From: Streptomyces flavofungini
GTDB lineage: Bacteria > Actinomycetota > Actinomycetes > Streptomycetales > Streptomycetaceae
Reading direction: 5' to 3'
Assembly (NCBI RefSeq): GCF_014650815.1
Contig: NZ_BMVR01000001.1
Location: 372,001-436,000 of the forward strand
DNA: 64,000 nucleotides
Shown: one piece after another, positions 26,628 through 35,527 of the stretch
How the letters are laid out: each line of letters begins with the position of its first letter
Numbering within the stretch: the stretch's first letter is position 1
Program-made: the position numbers and the translations under genes
Notes under the pieces: model-generated
What the model was told of the DNA's origin: nothing
What the model saw: the letters and a program-made list of their open reading frames with translations, nothing else
Databases searched by the model: none

Positions 26628-27298
26628 AGGCGCTTGACCCCCTTGATGCGTCCGGCGCGGGCCATGCGGGCCTTGGCGGCCTTCATGCGCAGGCCGCTGC
26701 CGCGCTGGTTGCCGATGCTCAGGCCGGTGCCGGAGGAGAGCCAGCCGGAGGAGACGTCGGCGGCCTTGGCGTTGGCGCCGGTCTCCCCGAGCGGATCGTT
26801 CTCGGCGCGCCGGGCGAGCGCGATGATCAGCGGGATGGTGAACGGCGCGAGCAGCAGGTCGTACAGCGCGGCCGTGAAGAGCAGCCCGCCGAGGCCCACA
26901 TGGCGGGCCGCGTCGTCGCCGACGAGGGCGCCCACGCCCGCGTACAGGAGCGTGGAGCCGATGGCGGAGCTGACCACGACGACGAGGGGGCCGCTGGCCG
27001 AGCGCAGCCGGCCGGTCTCGGGTTTGGCGAGTCCTGCCAGGTAGCCGATGACGCACAGGACCAGGGCGTAGCGCCCGGCGGCGTGGTCGGCGGGCGGGGC
27101 GAGGTCGGTGAGCAGGCCCGCGCCGAAGCCGATCAGGGCGCCGCCGGTGTGGCCGTAGACCAGGGCCAGGGCCAGGACGGTGAGCAGCACCAGGTCGGGG
27201 ACGGCGCCGGGCAGTTGGAGCCGGGCGAGGACGCTGACCTGGATGACGAGGGCGACGACGACGAGGGTGCTGGAGAGCAGGATCCGGTTGAAGCGCAT
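26624..27298 (-). CDS. mreD: Rod shape-determining membrane protein MreD
   Basis: A 224-residue polytopic membrane protein with five or six spans in the first 165 residues, starting MRFNRILLSSTLVVVALVIQ. The segment VPDLVLLTVLALALVYGHTGGALIGFGAGLLTDL is typical. The C-terminal 60 residues are basic and soluble-looking, longer than in E. coli MreD. It links MreC to the cytoplasmic machinery. It follows mreC by 16 bases. Confidence 0.93.
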   Translation of the reverse strand: MRFNRILLSSTLVVVALVIQVSVLARLQLPGAVPDLVLLTVLALALVYGHTGGALIGFGAGLLTDLAPPADHAAGRYALVLCVIGYLAGLAKPETGRLRSASGPLVVVVSSAIGSTLLYAGVGALVGDDAARHVGLGGLLFTAALYDLLLAPFTIPLIIALARRAENDPLGETGANAKAADVSSGWLSSGTGLSIGNQRGSGLRMKAAKARMARAGRIKGVKRL

Positions 27299-27314
27299 GG
27301 GGGTGTCAGTGCTC

Positions 27315-28292
27315 CTACTGCTCGTTGCCGTTGTCTGCGCCGTCGGCCGGGGGCTCCCCGGACGGCGTGGCCGTGACCGTCACCGTCGGGGCGGGTTTCG
27401 GCTTGGCCGGCTTGGGCGGGAGGACGGTGTCGCGGGGGTCCTCGCGCGGGGCCTCGACGACCACGCCGACGACGTCGAGCTTGGTGAAGCCGACGTAGGG
27501 GCGGACGTAGACGTTGCGGGTGAGGTCGCCGCCGGAGGGGTCGACGCGGACGACCTCGCCGACCGGGACGCCCGGCACGAACGGCTTGTCGGCCTGGGAG
27601 CCGAAGGTCACCAGGCGGTCGCCCTTCTTGACCTTGGCCTTGCCGTTGAGCAGCTGGACCCGCAGCGGGCGGTCGCCCTGGCCGGAGGCGAAGCCGAGCT
27701 CGTCGGTCTTCTCCATCCGGGTGCCGACGGTGAAGTCGGGGTCGTTGGCGAGCAGGACGGTGGCGGTGGACGGGCCGACGGTGGTGACGCGGCCGACCAG
27801 GCCGTCGCCGTTGAGCACCGTCATGTCCCGCTTCAGGCCGTCGTTGGCACCGGCGTCGATGGTGACGGTCCAGGAGAAGCCCTGGGCCGCTCCTATGCCG
27901 ATGACCTCCGCGCCCTTGATGCCGTACTGTCCCGCGCCGGCCTTCTTCAGCATGGAGTCGAGCTGCGCGACGCGGCTGCGGTTGCGGTCGTCGCTGCCGA
28001 GTTTCGCCTTCAACGCGGCGTTCTGGCGCTCCAGTTCGGCGATGCGGTCGTGCCGGTCGCCGGAGTCGCGGACCGCTCCGATCGCGTTGCCGATGGGGTC
28101 GACGGCGGACGACATGCCGTCCTCGACGGGGCCGAAGACCGTGGCGGCGGCCTGTCGGGCACCGTCGACCGGCGAGTCCTCGCCGCCGCGGATGTCCACC
28201 GTGATCAGAGCGAACGCGATGGCGATCAGCAGCACCAGGAGCAGCCGGCTCTCTCGTGTGTCCCTCACGTGCGGCGGCCGTGCCTTCCTCAA
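27315..28292 (-). CDS. mreC: Rod shape-determining protein MreC
   Basis: A 325-residue bitopic protein: one membrane span near residues 17-35, a coiled coil (about 80-115, HDRIAELERQNAALKAKL), and an extracytoplasmic double beta-barrel domain (GANDGLKRDMTVLNGDGLVGRV, DRLVTFGS). A Pro/Thr/Glu-rich tail ends the protein. The start is uncertain: a TTG at 28292 and a GTG at 28271 (giving MRDTRESRLLL) both lack a good ribosome site, and the second fits remembered relatives. It scaffolds wall enzymes with MreB and MreD. Confidence 0.93.
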   Translation of the reverse strand: MRKARPPHVRDTRESRLLLVLLIAIAFALITVDIRGGEDSPVDGARQAAATVFGPVEDGMSSAVDPIGNAIGAVRDSGDRHDRIAELERQNAALKAKLGSDDRNRSRVAQLDSMLKKAGAGQYGIKGAEVIGIGAAQGFSWTVTIDAGANDGLKRDMTVLNGDGLVGRVTTVGPSTATVLLANDPDFTVGTRMEKTDELGFASGQGDRPLRVQLLNGKAKVKKGDRLVTFGSQADKPFVPGVPVGEVVRVDPSGGDLTRNVYVRPYVGFTKLDVVGVVVEAPREDPRDTVLPPKPAKPKPAPTVTVTATPSGEPPADGADNGNEQ

Positions 28293-28314
28293 GTCGGAAT
28301 CTGCGGAAATTCCA

Positions 28315-28377
28315 CTGACCGGACCGAACGGACTGAAGAGTCCGAACAGCCCGAACAGTGTGAACAGTCTGAACAGG
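28315..28377. repeat. Seven 9-bp tandem units between mreB and mreC
   Basis: Seven consecutive units of exactly nine bases from 28315 to 28377 follow the consensus CYGAACRGW (for example CCGAACAGC, CCGAACAGT, CTGAACAGG). The array lies in the mreC leader and keeps a reading frame that is Ser/Cys-rich on the minus strand, but I do not think it is a gene. Confidence 0.85.
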
Positions 28378-28408
28378 TCGGGAATCCACTGAACAGAAAT
28401 CTATGAAA

Positions 28409-28432
28409 CCGCGAGCAGGCGAGTGCTCGCGG
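28409..28432 (-). terminator. Hairpin downstream of mreB
   Basis: A perfect 9-bp stem (28409-28417 with 28424-28432) with a six-base loop lies about 90 bases past the mreB stop. It could partially terminate transcription between mreB and mreC. Confidence 0.68.
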
Positions 28433-28521
28433 AATTGTGGGTTCCCTCAGTGTTGCCTCTATATCAACGATCCGCCGCACGAGGTGGCAGGCACTCGTAC
28501 GGCGGACATTGACGCGTCACA

Positions 28522-29553
28522 TCATCTGCGCGGCTGGGCGTCCAGAACCTGCTGGAGCGCCTCGAACTCCTCGACGCACTTGCCGGAGCCGAGCGCCACG
28601 CTGTCCAGCGGGTCCTCGGCGATGTGGATCGGCATGCCGGTCTCGCGGCGCAGGCGCTCGTCCAGGCCGCGGAGCAGGGCGCCGCCGCCGGTCAGGACGA
28701 TGCCGCGGTCCATGACGTCGCCGGAGAGCTCGGGCGGGCACTTGTCGAGCGTGGTCTTCACCGCGTCGACGATCGCGTTGACCGGCTCCTCGATGGCCTT
28801 GCGGACCTCGGCGGCGGAGATCACGACGGTCTTGGGCAGGCCGGAGACCAGGTCGCGGCCGCGGATCTCGGTGTGCTCGTCGGCGTCCATGTCGTACGCG
28901 GAGCCGATGGTGATCTTGATCTGCTCCGCGGTGCGCTCGCCGAGGAGGAGGGAGTACTCCTTCTTGATGTGCTGGATGATCGCGTTGTCCAGCTCGTCGC
29001 CGGCCACCCGGATGGACTGTGCCGTGACGATTCCGCCGAGGCTGATGACGGCCACCTCGGTGGTGCCGCCGCCGATGTCCACCACCATGTTGCCGGTGGC
29101 CTCGTGGACCGGCAGGCCCGAGCCGATCGCGGCGGCCATGGGCTCCTCGATGATGTGCACCTGGCGGGCACCGGCCTGCGAGGAGGCCTCGATGACGGCG
29201 CGGCGCTCGACGCCGGTGATGCCGGAGGGCACACAGACCACCACGCGCGGGCGGGCCAGATAGCGGCGCTTGTGGATCTTCAGGATGAAGTAGCGCAGCA
29301 TCCGCTCGGTGATCTCGAAGTCGGCGATGACGCCGTCCTTCAGCGGGCGCACGGCGACGATGTTGCCGGGCGTGCGCCCGATCATCTTCTTCGCTTCGGC
29401 GCCGACCGCGAGGATGCCGCCGGTGTTGGTGTTGATCGCGACGACGGACGGTTCGTTGAGTACGATCCCCCGACCCCTGACGTACACCAGCGTGTTGGCG
29501 GTCCCGAGGTCGACAGCCATGTCACGGCCGATGAACGACATGTTGTTCCCCAT
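28522..29553 (-). CDS. mreB: Actin-like protein MreB
   Basis: A 343-residue actin homologue that forms membrane-associated filaments and organises wall synthesis; in Streptomyces it mainly serves spore wall formation. The ATP site motifs are clear: [38 protein letters not shown] and [15 protein letters not shown]. The start used is the ATG giving [11 protein letters not shown]; the second ATG four codons on has a closer GGGGA. The frame is open a further 43 codons upstream without family similarity. A second, more divergent MreB-type gene lies at 32627. Confidence 0.96.
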   Translation of the reverse strand: MGNNMSFIGRDMAVDLGTANTLVYVRGRGIVLNEPSVVAINTNTGGILAVGAEAKKMIGRTPGNIVAVRPLKDGVIADFEITERMLRYFILKIHKRRYLARPRVVVCVPSGITGVERRAVIEASSQAGARQVHIIEEPMAAAIGSGLPVHEATGNMVVDIGGGTTEVAVISLGGIVTAQSIRVAGDELDNAIIQHIKKEYSLLLGERTAEQIKITIGSAYDMDADEHTEIRGRDLVSGLPKTVVISAAEVRKAIEEPVNAIVDAVKTTLDKCPPELSGDVMDRGIVLTGGGALLRGLDERLRRETGMPIHIAEDPLDSVALGSGKCVEEFEALQQVLDAQPRR

Positions 29554-29764
29554 GAGGATGCGTCTGGCCTTCCCTAGTGGAGCGTGTGATGGCTTGTTAG
29601 GTAGGCGAGGTGGGTGCTGAGTGGCGTGGAGGCTTCCATCGTAGTCTCGCCCGCACGGACACGGCGCGAGGGTCTGCGCCATTGTCAGCAGATGATGAGC
29701 CGCCCCGCTTCTGGAGACGTGCCATCAGGGGCACGGGTTCCCCCAATCGGGCCGCATATGCCAA

Positions 29765-29792
29765 GGGACGGCCGGATTTCTCCGGCCGTCCC
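29765..29792. terminator. Hairpin between ndk and mreB
   Basis: A perfect 12-bp stem (29765-29776 with 29781-29792) with loop TTTC. It lies about 170 bases beyond the ndk stop and separates ndk from the mreB promoter. Confidence 0.8.
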
Positions 29793-29910
29793 GGCCTTGC
29801 GAGAAGCGCCTCACGGGCCTTCGGTCAGCGTCTTCGGGGGCCTCGTGGCGATGGCGCCGTCAAAGAATCCTGATGGAGTACCGCGGGATTCCTGACGCGT
29901 CGTCCACGGG

Positions 29911-29960
29911 TCGGACGGTGCCGTCCGGGCGAGGCTCGGACGGCGCCGTCGGAGCGAGGT
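29911..29960. repeat. Tandem 25-bp palindromic units abutting the ndk stop
   Basis: Two 25-base units (29911-29935 and 29936-29960) are identical at about 20 positions. Each contains a palindrome of the type CGGACGG-YG-CCGTCSG, so each can form a hairpin. The second touches the ndk stop codon, suggesting duplicated terminators. Confidence 0.8.
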
Positions 29961-30374
29961 TCAGACAGCGCTCGGGAAGAAGATCTTCAGCTCGCGCTCG
30001 GCGGACTCCGCGGAGTCCGAGGCGTGGATCAGGTTCTCGCGCACGATCACACCGAAGTCGCCGCGGATGGAGCCGGGGGCGGCGGCGATCGGGTCGGTCG
30101 GCCCGGCGAGCGCGCGCACGCCCTCGATGACCCGCTCGCCCTCGACCACGAGGGCGACGACGGGGCCGGAGGCCATGAAGGCGACCAGGGGCTCGTAGAA
30201 CGGCTTGCCCTGGTGCTCGCCGTAGTGCTGCTCCAGCGTCGCCTGGTCGAGCGAGCGCAGTTCGAGCGCGGAGATGGTCCAGCCCGCCTTGCGCTCGATA
30301 CGGCCGATGATCTCGCCGATCAGGCCTCGGCGGACGGCGTCCGGCTTGAGGAGGACGAGAGTGCGCTCGCTCAT
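29961..30374 (-). CDS. ndk: Nucleoside diphosphate kinase
   Basis: A 137-residue enzyme that transfers the gamma phosphate between nucleoside triphosphates and diphosphates. The active site NLIHASDS with His117 is intact; MSERTLVLLKPDAVRRGL is the classic N-terminus. The start chosen is the ATG at 30374; a further five codons upstream are unlikely. It lies downstream of folC and the DUF4233 gene on the same strand. Confidence 0.97.
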   Translation of the reverse strand: MSERTLVLLKPDAVRRGLIGEIIGRIERKAGWTISALELRSLDQATLEQHYGEHQGKPFYEPLVAFMASGPVVALVVEGERVIEGVRALAGPTDPIAAAPGSIRGDFGVIVRENLIHASDSAESAERELKIFFPSAV

Positions 30375-30504
30375 GGTGTGCGGCTCCAAGAGGTGTTTTT
30401 ACGGTTCCGTGGGAATGCCCGCACGATACCGGGGCCGCTACGCAGTGTGGCCACCGGCCGGGAACCGGCCAGGGGCGGCCGGGAACAGGCCCATGGCGCG
30501 GGCC

Positions 30505-30888
30505 TCAGCCCCCGGACGGCGCCGCCCCGCCCGCCGCCGCGTCCGCGCCGTCCGCCTCCGCCATCGCCGCGAACCGCGCCTTGGCCTCGTCGATCTTTCG
30601 GCCGAAGTGCACCGACGCCCACCACAGGGCGGCGAACATCGCGCCCATGAAGAACATCATCGGGACCACCACTCCGCTGGCGATCAGCGCGATCTGCAGG
30701 GCCCAGCCGAGCTGGACACCGCCCGGCCGGGTGACCATGCCGCACAGCAGGACGGACAGCGCCATGGCGACGCCGCAGACCGTCCAGACGGTGCTCATCT
30801 CCAGGTCCGGGTCCTTCATGGCGACGAGACCGGCGAAGCCGATGACCAGGAACTCGCCGATCAAGGTCGACGAACAGAGCGTACGCAC
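30505..30888 (-). CDS. DUF4233 membrane protein
   Basis: A 127-residue membrane protein with about four spans (LIGEFLVIGFAGLVAM, VWTVCGVAMALSVLLCGMV, LQIALIASGVVVPMMF, MGAMFAALWW) and an Ala/Gly-rich soluble tail. It matches the DUF4233 family, which is regularly found just after folC in actinobacteria. Function unknown. The GTG start lies five bases after the folC stop, implying coupling. Confidence 0.87.
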   Translation of the reverse strand: MRTLCSSTLIGEFLVIGFAGLVAMKDPDLEMSTVWTVCGVAMALSVLLCGMVTRPGGVQLGWALQIALIASGVVVPMMFFMGAMFAALWWASVHFGRKIDEAKARFAAMAEADGADAAAGGAAPSGG

Positions 30889-30893
30889 AGCGG

Positions 30894-32471
30894 TCAGCCC
30901 CTCCCCAGGAGCAGTCGGGCCTCGCCGACGGTGATGACGGAGCCGGTGACGAGGACGCCGCCGCCGGCGAACTCCCCCTCCTCCTCGGCCAGGGTGATCG
31001 CGGCCTCCAGGGCGTCCGGCAGGCGCGGCTCGACCTGCACGCGGTCCTCGCCGAAGACCTCGACGGCGAGACCCGCGAGCTCGTCGACGTCCTGGGCGCG
31101 GTGGCTGGAGTTCTGCGTGATGACGACCTCGGCGAAGATCGGCTCGAAGGCCTCCAGGATGCCGCGGGCGTTCTTGCCGTCGCTGACGCCGATCACGCCG
31201 ATGAGGCGGCTGAAGTCGAAGACCTCGCCGATCGCCCCGGCTGCGGCGCGGGCGCCCGCGGGGTTGTGCGCGGCGTCCAGGACGACGGTGGGCGAGCGGC
31301 GGACGACTTCGAGGCGGCCGGGCGAGGTGACGGTGGCGAAGGCCTTGCGGACGGTCTCGATGTCCAGCGGGCGGGCGTGCTGGGCGCCGATGCCGAAGAA
31401 CGCCTCCACGGCGGCGAGGGCCACCGCGGCGTTGTGCGCCTGGTGCTCGCCGTGCAGGGGCAGGAACACCTCGGTGTACTCGTTGGCCGCCCCGCCGAGG
31501 CCGCGCAGGGTGAGGAGCTGGCCGCCGACGGCGATCTGGCGGCTCGCGACGCCGAACTCCAGGCCCGCGCGGGCGACCGTCGCGTCCACCTCGACGGCCT
31601 TCTTCAGGAGCACCTGGGCGGCCTCGACGGGCTGCTGGGCCAGGATGACCGTGGCGTCCGGCTTGATGATGCCGGACTTCTCGGTGGCGATCTCGGCGGG
31701 CGTGGTGCCGAGGCGGTCGGTGTGGTCCAGGTCGATGGGGGTGACGACGGCGACGGCGGCGTCGATGACGTTCGTCGCGTCCCAGGTGCCGCCCATGCCG
31801 ACCTCGACGACGGCGACGTCCACGGGGGCGTCCGCGAAGGCGGCGTACGCCATGCCGGTCATGATCTCGAAGAAGGAGAGCCGGAACTCCTCCTTGGCGT
31901 CGACCAGCTCCACGTACGGCTTGATGTCCTCGTATGCCTCGATGAAGCGCTCGGCGCTGATGGGGGCGCCGTCCAGGCTGATGCGCTCGGTGATCGACTG
32001 GACGTGCGGGGACGTGTACCGCCCGGTGCGCAGTTCGAAGGCGCCGAGGAGGGCCTCGACCATGCGGGCCGTGGACGTCTTGCCGTTCGTCCCCGTGATG
32101 TGGATCGAGGGGTACGCCCGCTGGGGCTCGCCCAGGACGTCCATCAGGGCCGCGATGCGGGTGACCGACGGCTCCAGCTTGGTCTCACCCCAGCGGTCGG
32201 CGAGCTCCGCCTCGACGGCGCGCAGCGCCCTGTCCACCTCCGGGTCGGCCGGGCGGACCGGGACGTCGGCCTCGGGCGGGCTCCCCTGGGTGCGCAGGGT
32301 GCGGCTGCCGGCCTCGATGACGGCGAGGTCGGGGTCGCGGTCGGTCTCGGCCCCGACGATCTGGTCGAACTCGTCGAGCCCACTGCTCGCACCGGTCCCG
32401 CCGATCTCGTCGGCGGGTCCGCGCTCGTCGTCGTCATCGCGCTGGCTGTCGTTCGGAGGGAGGTCGCTCAC
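30894..32471 (-). CDS. folC: Folylpolyglutamate / dihydrofolate synthase
   Basis: A Mur-ligase-like enzyme of about 525 residues that adds glutamate to folates. The ATP loop reads HITGTNGKTSTARM; DHTDRLGTTPAEIATEKSGIIK and the C-terminal VVLDAAHNPAGARA block are typical. The N-terminal 90 residues are acidic and low-complexity, an extension absent from E. coli FolC. The start is the GTG giving MSDLPPNDSQRDDDD; the frame is open 48 codons further but without support. No clear ribosome site is seen. Confidence 0.95.
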   Translation of the reverse strand: MSDLPPNDSQRDDDDERGPADEIGGTGASSGLDEFDQIVGAETDRDPDLAVIEAGSRTLRTQGSPPEADVPVRPADPEVDRALRAVEAELADRWGETKLEPSVTRIAALMDVLGEPQRAYPSIHITGTNGKTSTARMVEALLGAFELRTGRYTSPHVQSITERISLDGAPISAERFIEAYEDIKPYVELVDAKEEFRLSFFEIMTGMAYAAFADAPVDVAVVEVGMGGTWDATNVIDAAVAVVTPIDLDHTDRLGTTPAEIATEKSGIIKPDATVILAQQPVEAAQVLLKKAVEVDATVARAGLEFGVASRQIAVGGQLLTLRGLGGAANEYTEVFLPLHGEHQAHNAAVALAAVEAFFGIGAQHARPLDIETVRKAFATVTSPGRLEVVRRSPTVVLDAAHNPAGARAAAGAIGEVFDFSRLIGVIGVSDGKNARGILEAFEPIFAEVVITQNSSHRAQDVDELAGLAVEVFGEDRVQVEPRLPDALEAAITLAEEEGEFAGGGVLVTGSVITVGEARLLLGRG

Positions 32472-32626
32472 GTACGCCAGTCTACGGAGGAGTGCTGACA
32501 GCGGCCGTGGGGACCGGCCCGTCGCGGTGCCCGTGGGCCCTCCAGGCCCCCTCAGGACCTTCGCCCCGTCCGATTCGGGACTTTGGTCCCTCCGTGTCCC
32601 GCTCCCACCGGGCAAACTTGGCGATC

Positions 32627-33634
32627 ATGGACATAGGCATCGACCTCGGCACCGCCAACACCCTTCTCTACGTACGCGGTCAGGGCATCGTGCTCAACGA
32701 GCCGTCCGTGGTCGCCGTCAAGGCGGGCGCCCGCCACGCGCTGGCCGTCGGGACGGAGGCCAAGGAGACCATCGGGCGCACCCCCGGCTCCATCACCGCG
32801 ATCCGCCCCCTCAAGGACGGCGTGATCAGCGACTTCGAAGCCGCCGAGGAGATGATCCGGCACTTCGTGCGCAAGGCAGTGCCCGGGCGCAGGCCCCGTA
32901 CGCGGATGGTGATCTGCGTGCCCAGCGGCGTCACCCAGGTCGAGCGGCGCGCCATCGTGCACGCCTCGCAGCGGGCCGGGGCGCGGGCCGTCCACCTCGT
33001 CGAGGAGCCGATGGCCGCGGCCATCGGGGCGGGTCTGCCGGTGGCCGAGCCGCGCGGGTCGATGATCGTGGACATCGGCGGCGGTACGTCCGAGGTCGCC
33101 GTGATCTCCCTCGGCGGGATCGTCACGGCGCAGTCCCTGCGGGTCGGCGGGGACCGGCTCGACACGGCGATCACCGACTACGTACGCCGCGAGCACTCCC
33201 TCCTCATCGGCGAGCGCACCGCCGAGGACGTCAAGGTCGCCATCGGGTCGGCGTGGCCGGTGCCGGGCGAGGACGCCTTCGAGATGCGGACGTTCACCGT
33301 GCGGGGGCGGGAGAAGGTCGGCGGGCTGCCCAAGACGGTGGACCTGACCGTGCGGGAGGTGCGTGCCGCGCTCGACGAGCCCGTCGAGGCCATCATCGCC
33401 GCGGTGCGCACCACCCTGGAGGAGTGCCCGCCCGAGCTGTCCGGCGACGTCATGGAACACGGCATCGTCCTCACCGGCGGCGGCGCGCTCCTCCCCGGCC
33501 TCGACCTCCGTCTCGCCTCCGCCACCGGCATCCCCGTCTTCGTCGCCGACGACCCGCTGGACAGCGTGGCGCTGGGCTGCGGGAAGTGCGTGGAGGACTT
33601 CGACGGGCTGGAGCGGGTCATGTCCGCGGCGTAG
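32627..33634 (+). CDS. mbl: Second MreB/Mbl-type actin-like protein
   Basis: A 335-residue MreB-family protein, more divergent than the mreB product: [37 protein letters not shown] and [15 protein letters not shown] mark the nucleotide site, and [13 protein letters not shown] is also kept. It lacks a few residues around 225-250 (AWPVPGEDAFEM segment) relative to the other protein. In Streptomyces a second homologue of this kind is called Mbl, so the symbol is by similarity. The ATG at 32627 has no ribosome site, so translation may be leaderless. It is divergent from folC. Confidence 0.9.
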   Translation: MDIGIDLGTANTLLYVRGQGIVLNEPSVVAVKAGARHALAVGTEAKETIGRTPGSITAIRPLKDGVISDFEAAEEMIRHFVRKAVPGRRPRTRMVICVPSGVTQVERRAIVHASQRAGARAVHLVEEPMAAAIGAGLPVAEPRGSMIVDIGGGTSEVAVISLGGIVTAQSLRVGGDRLDTAITDYVRREHSLLIGERTAEDVKVAIGSAWPVPGEDAFEMRTFTVRGREKVGGLPKTVDLTVREVRAALDEPVEAIIAAVRTTLEECPPELSGDVMEHGIVLTGGGALLPGLDLRLASATGIPVFVADDPLDSVALGCGKCVEDFDGLERVMSAA

Positions 33635-33788
33635 CCCTCCGGGCGGGCCGGGGACGGGGGCCGGCCGTGGGCCGGGGGTACGTCCCTCCGGGCGGGGTGT
33701 CCCTGGGACGGGGGTTCGCCGTGGGCCGAGGGGTGCCCCTCGGGGTGGAGGTGCCCCGGGCCGGGGTGGCCCCCGATCGCTCTGCGCG

Positions 33789-33813
33789 CTCGTCCTCAAG
33801 CGCCGGACGGGCT
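33789..33813 (-). repeat. 25-bp extragenic repeat, copy 1
   Basis: One of four copies in the window of a sequence with core CCGTCCGGCG-TTGAGGACGAG (read on the minus strand here). Related repeats are common in Streptomyces intergenic DNA. It is inverted relative to the copy at 34028. Confidence 0.82.
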
Positions 33814-33868
33814 GTTTTCGCGGCTCTGGGTGCCCCAACCCCCAGCAGGAGGTCAATCAGCCCGTCGT

Positions 33869-33900
33869 GGGTCCCCCCCTGCTCATGCAGGGCTTGGGGG
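33869..33900 (+). repeat. CCCCCAAGC palindromic element, copy 1
   Basis: A 32-base imperfect palindrome, GGGTCCCCC on the left and CTTGGGGG on the right, with CTGCTC-TGCAG between. The same family is inserted twice in the broken kinase at 57.1-57.3 kb. Confidence 0.8.
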
Positions 33901-34027
33901 AGCTTGAGGACGAGCCCGGAGGGCGATCGGGGGCGGCCCCGGACGCGGTCGGGATCACCCCCGCAGCAGCAGAAGTGGCTGCAGACCCGCCCCACAGCAG
34001 TGGATGAAGGGCGGGCGGGTGGGGAAC

Positions 34028-34052
34028 AGCCCGTCCGGCGCTTGAGGACCAG
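34028..34052 (+). repeat. 25-bp extragenic repeat, copy 2
   Basis: An inverted copy of the sequence at 33789-33813 with one mismatch. It lies 36 bases past the stop of the minus-strand sensor kinase. Confidence 0.82.
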
Positions 34053-34087
34053 CGCACAGCGCGACCCGGCGGCCGCCCCGGACGCGG

Positions 34088-35299
34088 TCAGGTGAGGTCG
34101 CCGGAGGGGAGGTCGGCCTCGACCACGTACGCGCCCCCGCGAGGACCCGCCACGAACGTGCCGCCCACCGCCCGGACCCGCTCCGCCATCCCGGCCGTCC
34201 CGATCCCGGCGGACACGGGCACCACGCCCCCCGCCCCGGCGCCCGCGGGGCCGACGCCCGCCGCCCCCGGCGAAGCGGTCCCCGCGCCCGTCGGCAAGGC
34301 GTTGCGCACCCGCACCCCGAGGCGGTCCCCGGCCACCTGTACGCGGACCTCGACCAGCTCCCCCGGCGCGTGCTTGGCCGCGTTGGTGAGGCACTCCTGC
34401 ACCACCCGGTGCACCGCGGCCTGCCGCAGCGGCGACAGCCGGTAGGCGGCGCCGTCGACGAGCAGCTCGACGGGACTGCCCGCGCGCCCGCTCGCGGCGG
34501 CCAGCTCGGGCAGCGCCTCAAGGCCGGGTGTGGGCGCCCCGTCGACCCCCCGCTGGACGATGATCTCGTTGAGCATCCGGTGCGCCGACCGCGCGGTCTC
34601 CGACAGCTCGTCGAACCCGGCCGCGTACGGCGTCGCCCCGGCCCGCCGGGCGAGGACCTGCGAGCGCACGCTCAGCAGGGTCAGCTCGCGTCCGACGAAG
34701 TCGTGCACGTCCCGGGCGATCCGCAGCCGCTCCTGCTGGACGGCTTCAAGGGCCTGGGTCGCGGCCCGCTGGGCCTGGAGCTCCCGTACGAGGTCCTGCC
34801 GGTTGGCCGCGACGCCCACCCCCGCGGCGAGGACCCCGATCGGCACGACCAGGCTGAGGAATTCGCTGAGGGTGTCCCCGCGGTGCACGGGCCAGCCGGG
34901 CAGGGTGAACATCACGTACGCGAACGAGATGTACGCGACGACCCCCACCGCCCCGGCGAGCCGCCCCCGGTACCGCCCCAGCGAGTACAGCGCGAACTGC
35001 GCGAGCGTCAGCTCGTGCAGCCAGCCGAGCAGCACCAGCGCGACGAGGAACGGCACCCAGGGGACCGCTCGCCGCAGCAGCAGCGACGACGCGCCCGCCG
35101 CGAGGACCAGGGCGGCCATGACGCCGTTGAGGGAGTTGTCCTGCGCCGCGAGGCCCGGGACGTCCAGGGCCATCAGGGCGAGGCAGGCCAGGGCGGTGAG
35201 CACGTCCAGGGCCCGGGGTTCGCGGGCGCAACGCCGAGCGAGGCGACGGGCCGCGGCCGCCGCCTTGCGTAGCGCCTCGGCGGCGGGCAGGTCGTACAT
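34088..35299 (-). CDS. Orphan NarL-type sensor histidine kinase
   Basis: A 403-residue membrane sensor kinase. About five spans occupy residues 30-165. The HisKA_3 phosphoacceptor motif ERLRIARDVHD puts the phosphorylated His at 199. An ATPase domain follows with the N-box VVQECLTNAAKHAP and G-box GIGTAGMAERV; an Ala/Gly/Pro loop sits between them. This class normally partners a LuxR/NarL-type regulator, but none is adjacent. The start is the ATG giving MYDLPAAEALRK, with GGGAGGG only two bases away, so initiation may be slightly weak. The frame is open 51 codons further. Confidence 0.85.
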   Translation of the reverse strand: MYDLPAAEALRKAAAAARRLARRCAREPRALDVLTALACLALMALDVPGLAAQDNSLNGVMAALVLAAGASSLLLRRAVPWVPFLVALVLLGWLHELTLAQFALYSLGRYRGRLAGAVGVVAYISFAYVMFTLPGWPVHRGDTLSEFLSLVVPIGVLAAGVGVAANRQDLVRELQAQRAATQALEAVQQERLRIARDVHDFVGRELTLLSVRSQVLARRAGATPYAAGFDELSETARSAHRMLNEIIVQRGVDGAPTPGLEALPELAAASGRAGSPVELLVDGAAYRLSPLRQAAVHRVVQECLTNAAKHAPGELVEVRVQVAGDRLGVRVRNALPTGAGTASPGAAGVGPAGAGAGGVVPVSAGIGTAGMAERVRAVGGTFVAGPRGGAYVVEADLPSGDLT

Positions 35300-35527
35300 A
35301 TCCCTCCCATCATCCCTGGCCCCGCGCCCCCGACACATCGGACTTTTGGCCTTGATGTCCCCCGGCCACCGGACGGCGGCGCCGAGCCTCACCGCGTCCG
35401 GGGGCGCCCCCAAGCACCCAGCGCGACCGGCACCCACCCCGGCCAGGAGCACCCCGCCCCCCGCGAAACGGGTGTACCCCCGGCGCGGCAGACGCGCCCC
35501 CGTGAGACCCGGCGTTCCAATACGACC

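Larger units (their letters stand above)
29554..29960. other. Region between ndk and mreB
   Basis: This 407-base stretch has no supported gene. It holds the ndk terminator signals (tandem palindromes next to the ndk stop and a hairpin at 29765-29792) and then the mreB promoter region, which from memory carries several promoters in other Streptomyces. Confidence 0.65.
33635..34087. other. Repeat-rich region between mbl and the sensor kinase
   Basis: 453 bases between converging genes with no supported gene. It contains GC-rich repetition (CCGTGGGCCG-type words), a pair of inverted 25-bp repeats (33789-33813 and 34028-34052) and one copy of the CCCCCAAGC element (33869-33900). The arms could form a long hairpin and act as a shared terminator. 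Confidence 0.75.

Noticed and set aside
28289..28480. Ser/Cys-rich 63-codon frame between mreB and mreC
   Set aside because: It arises from the nine-base tandem array and has no ribosome site.
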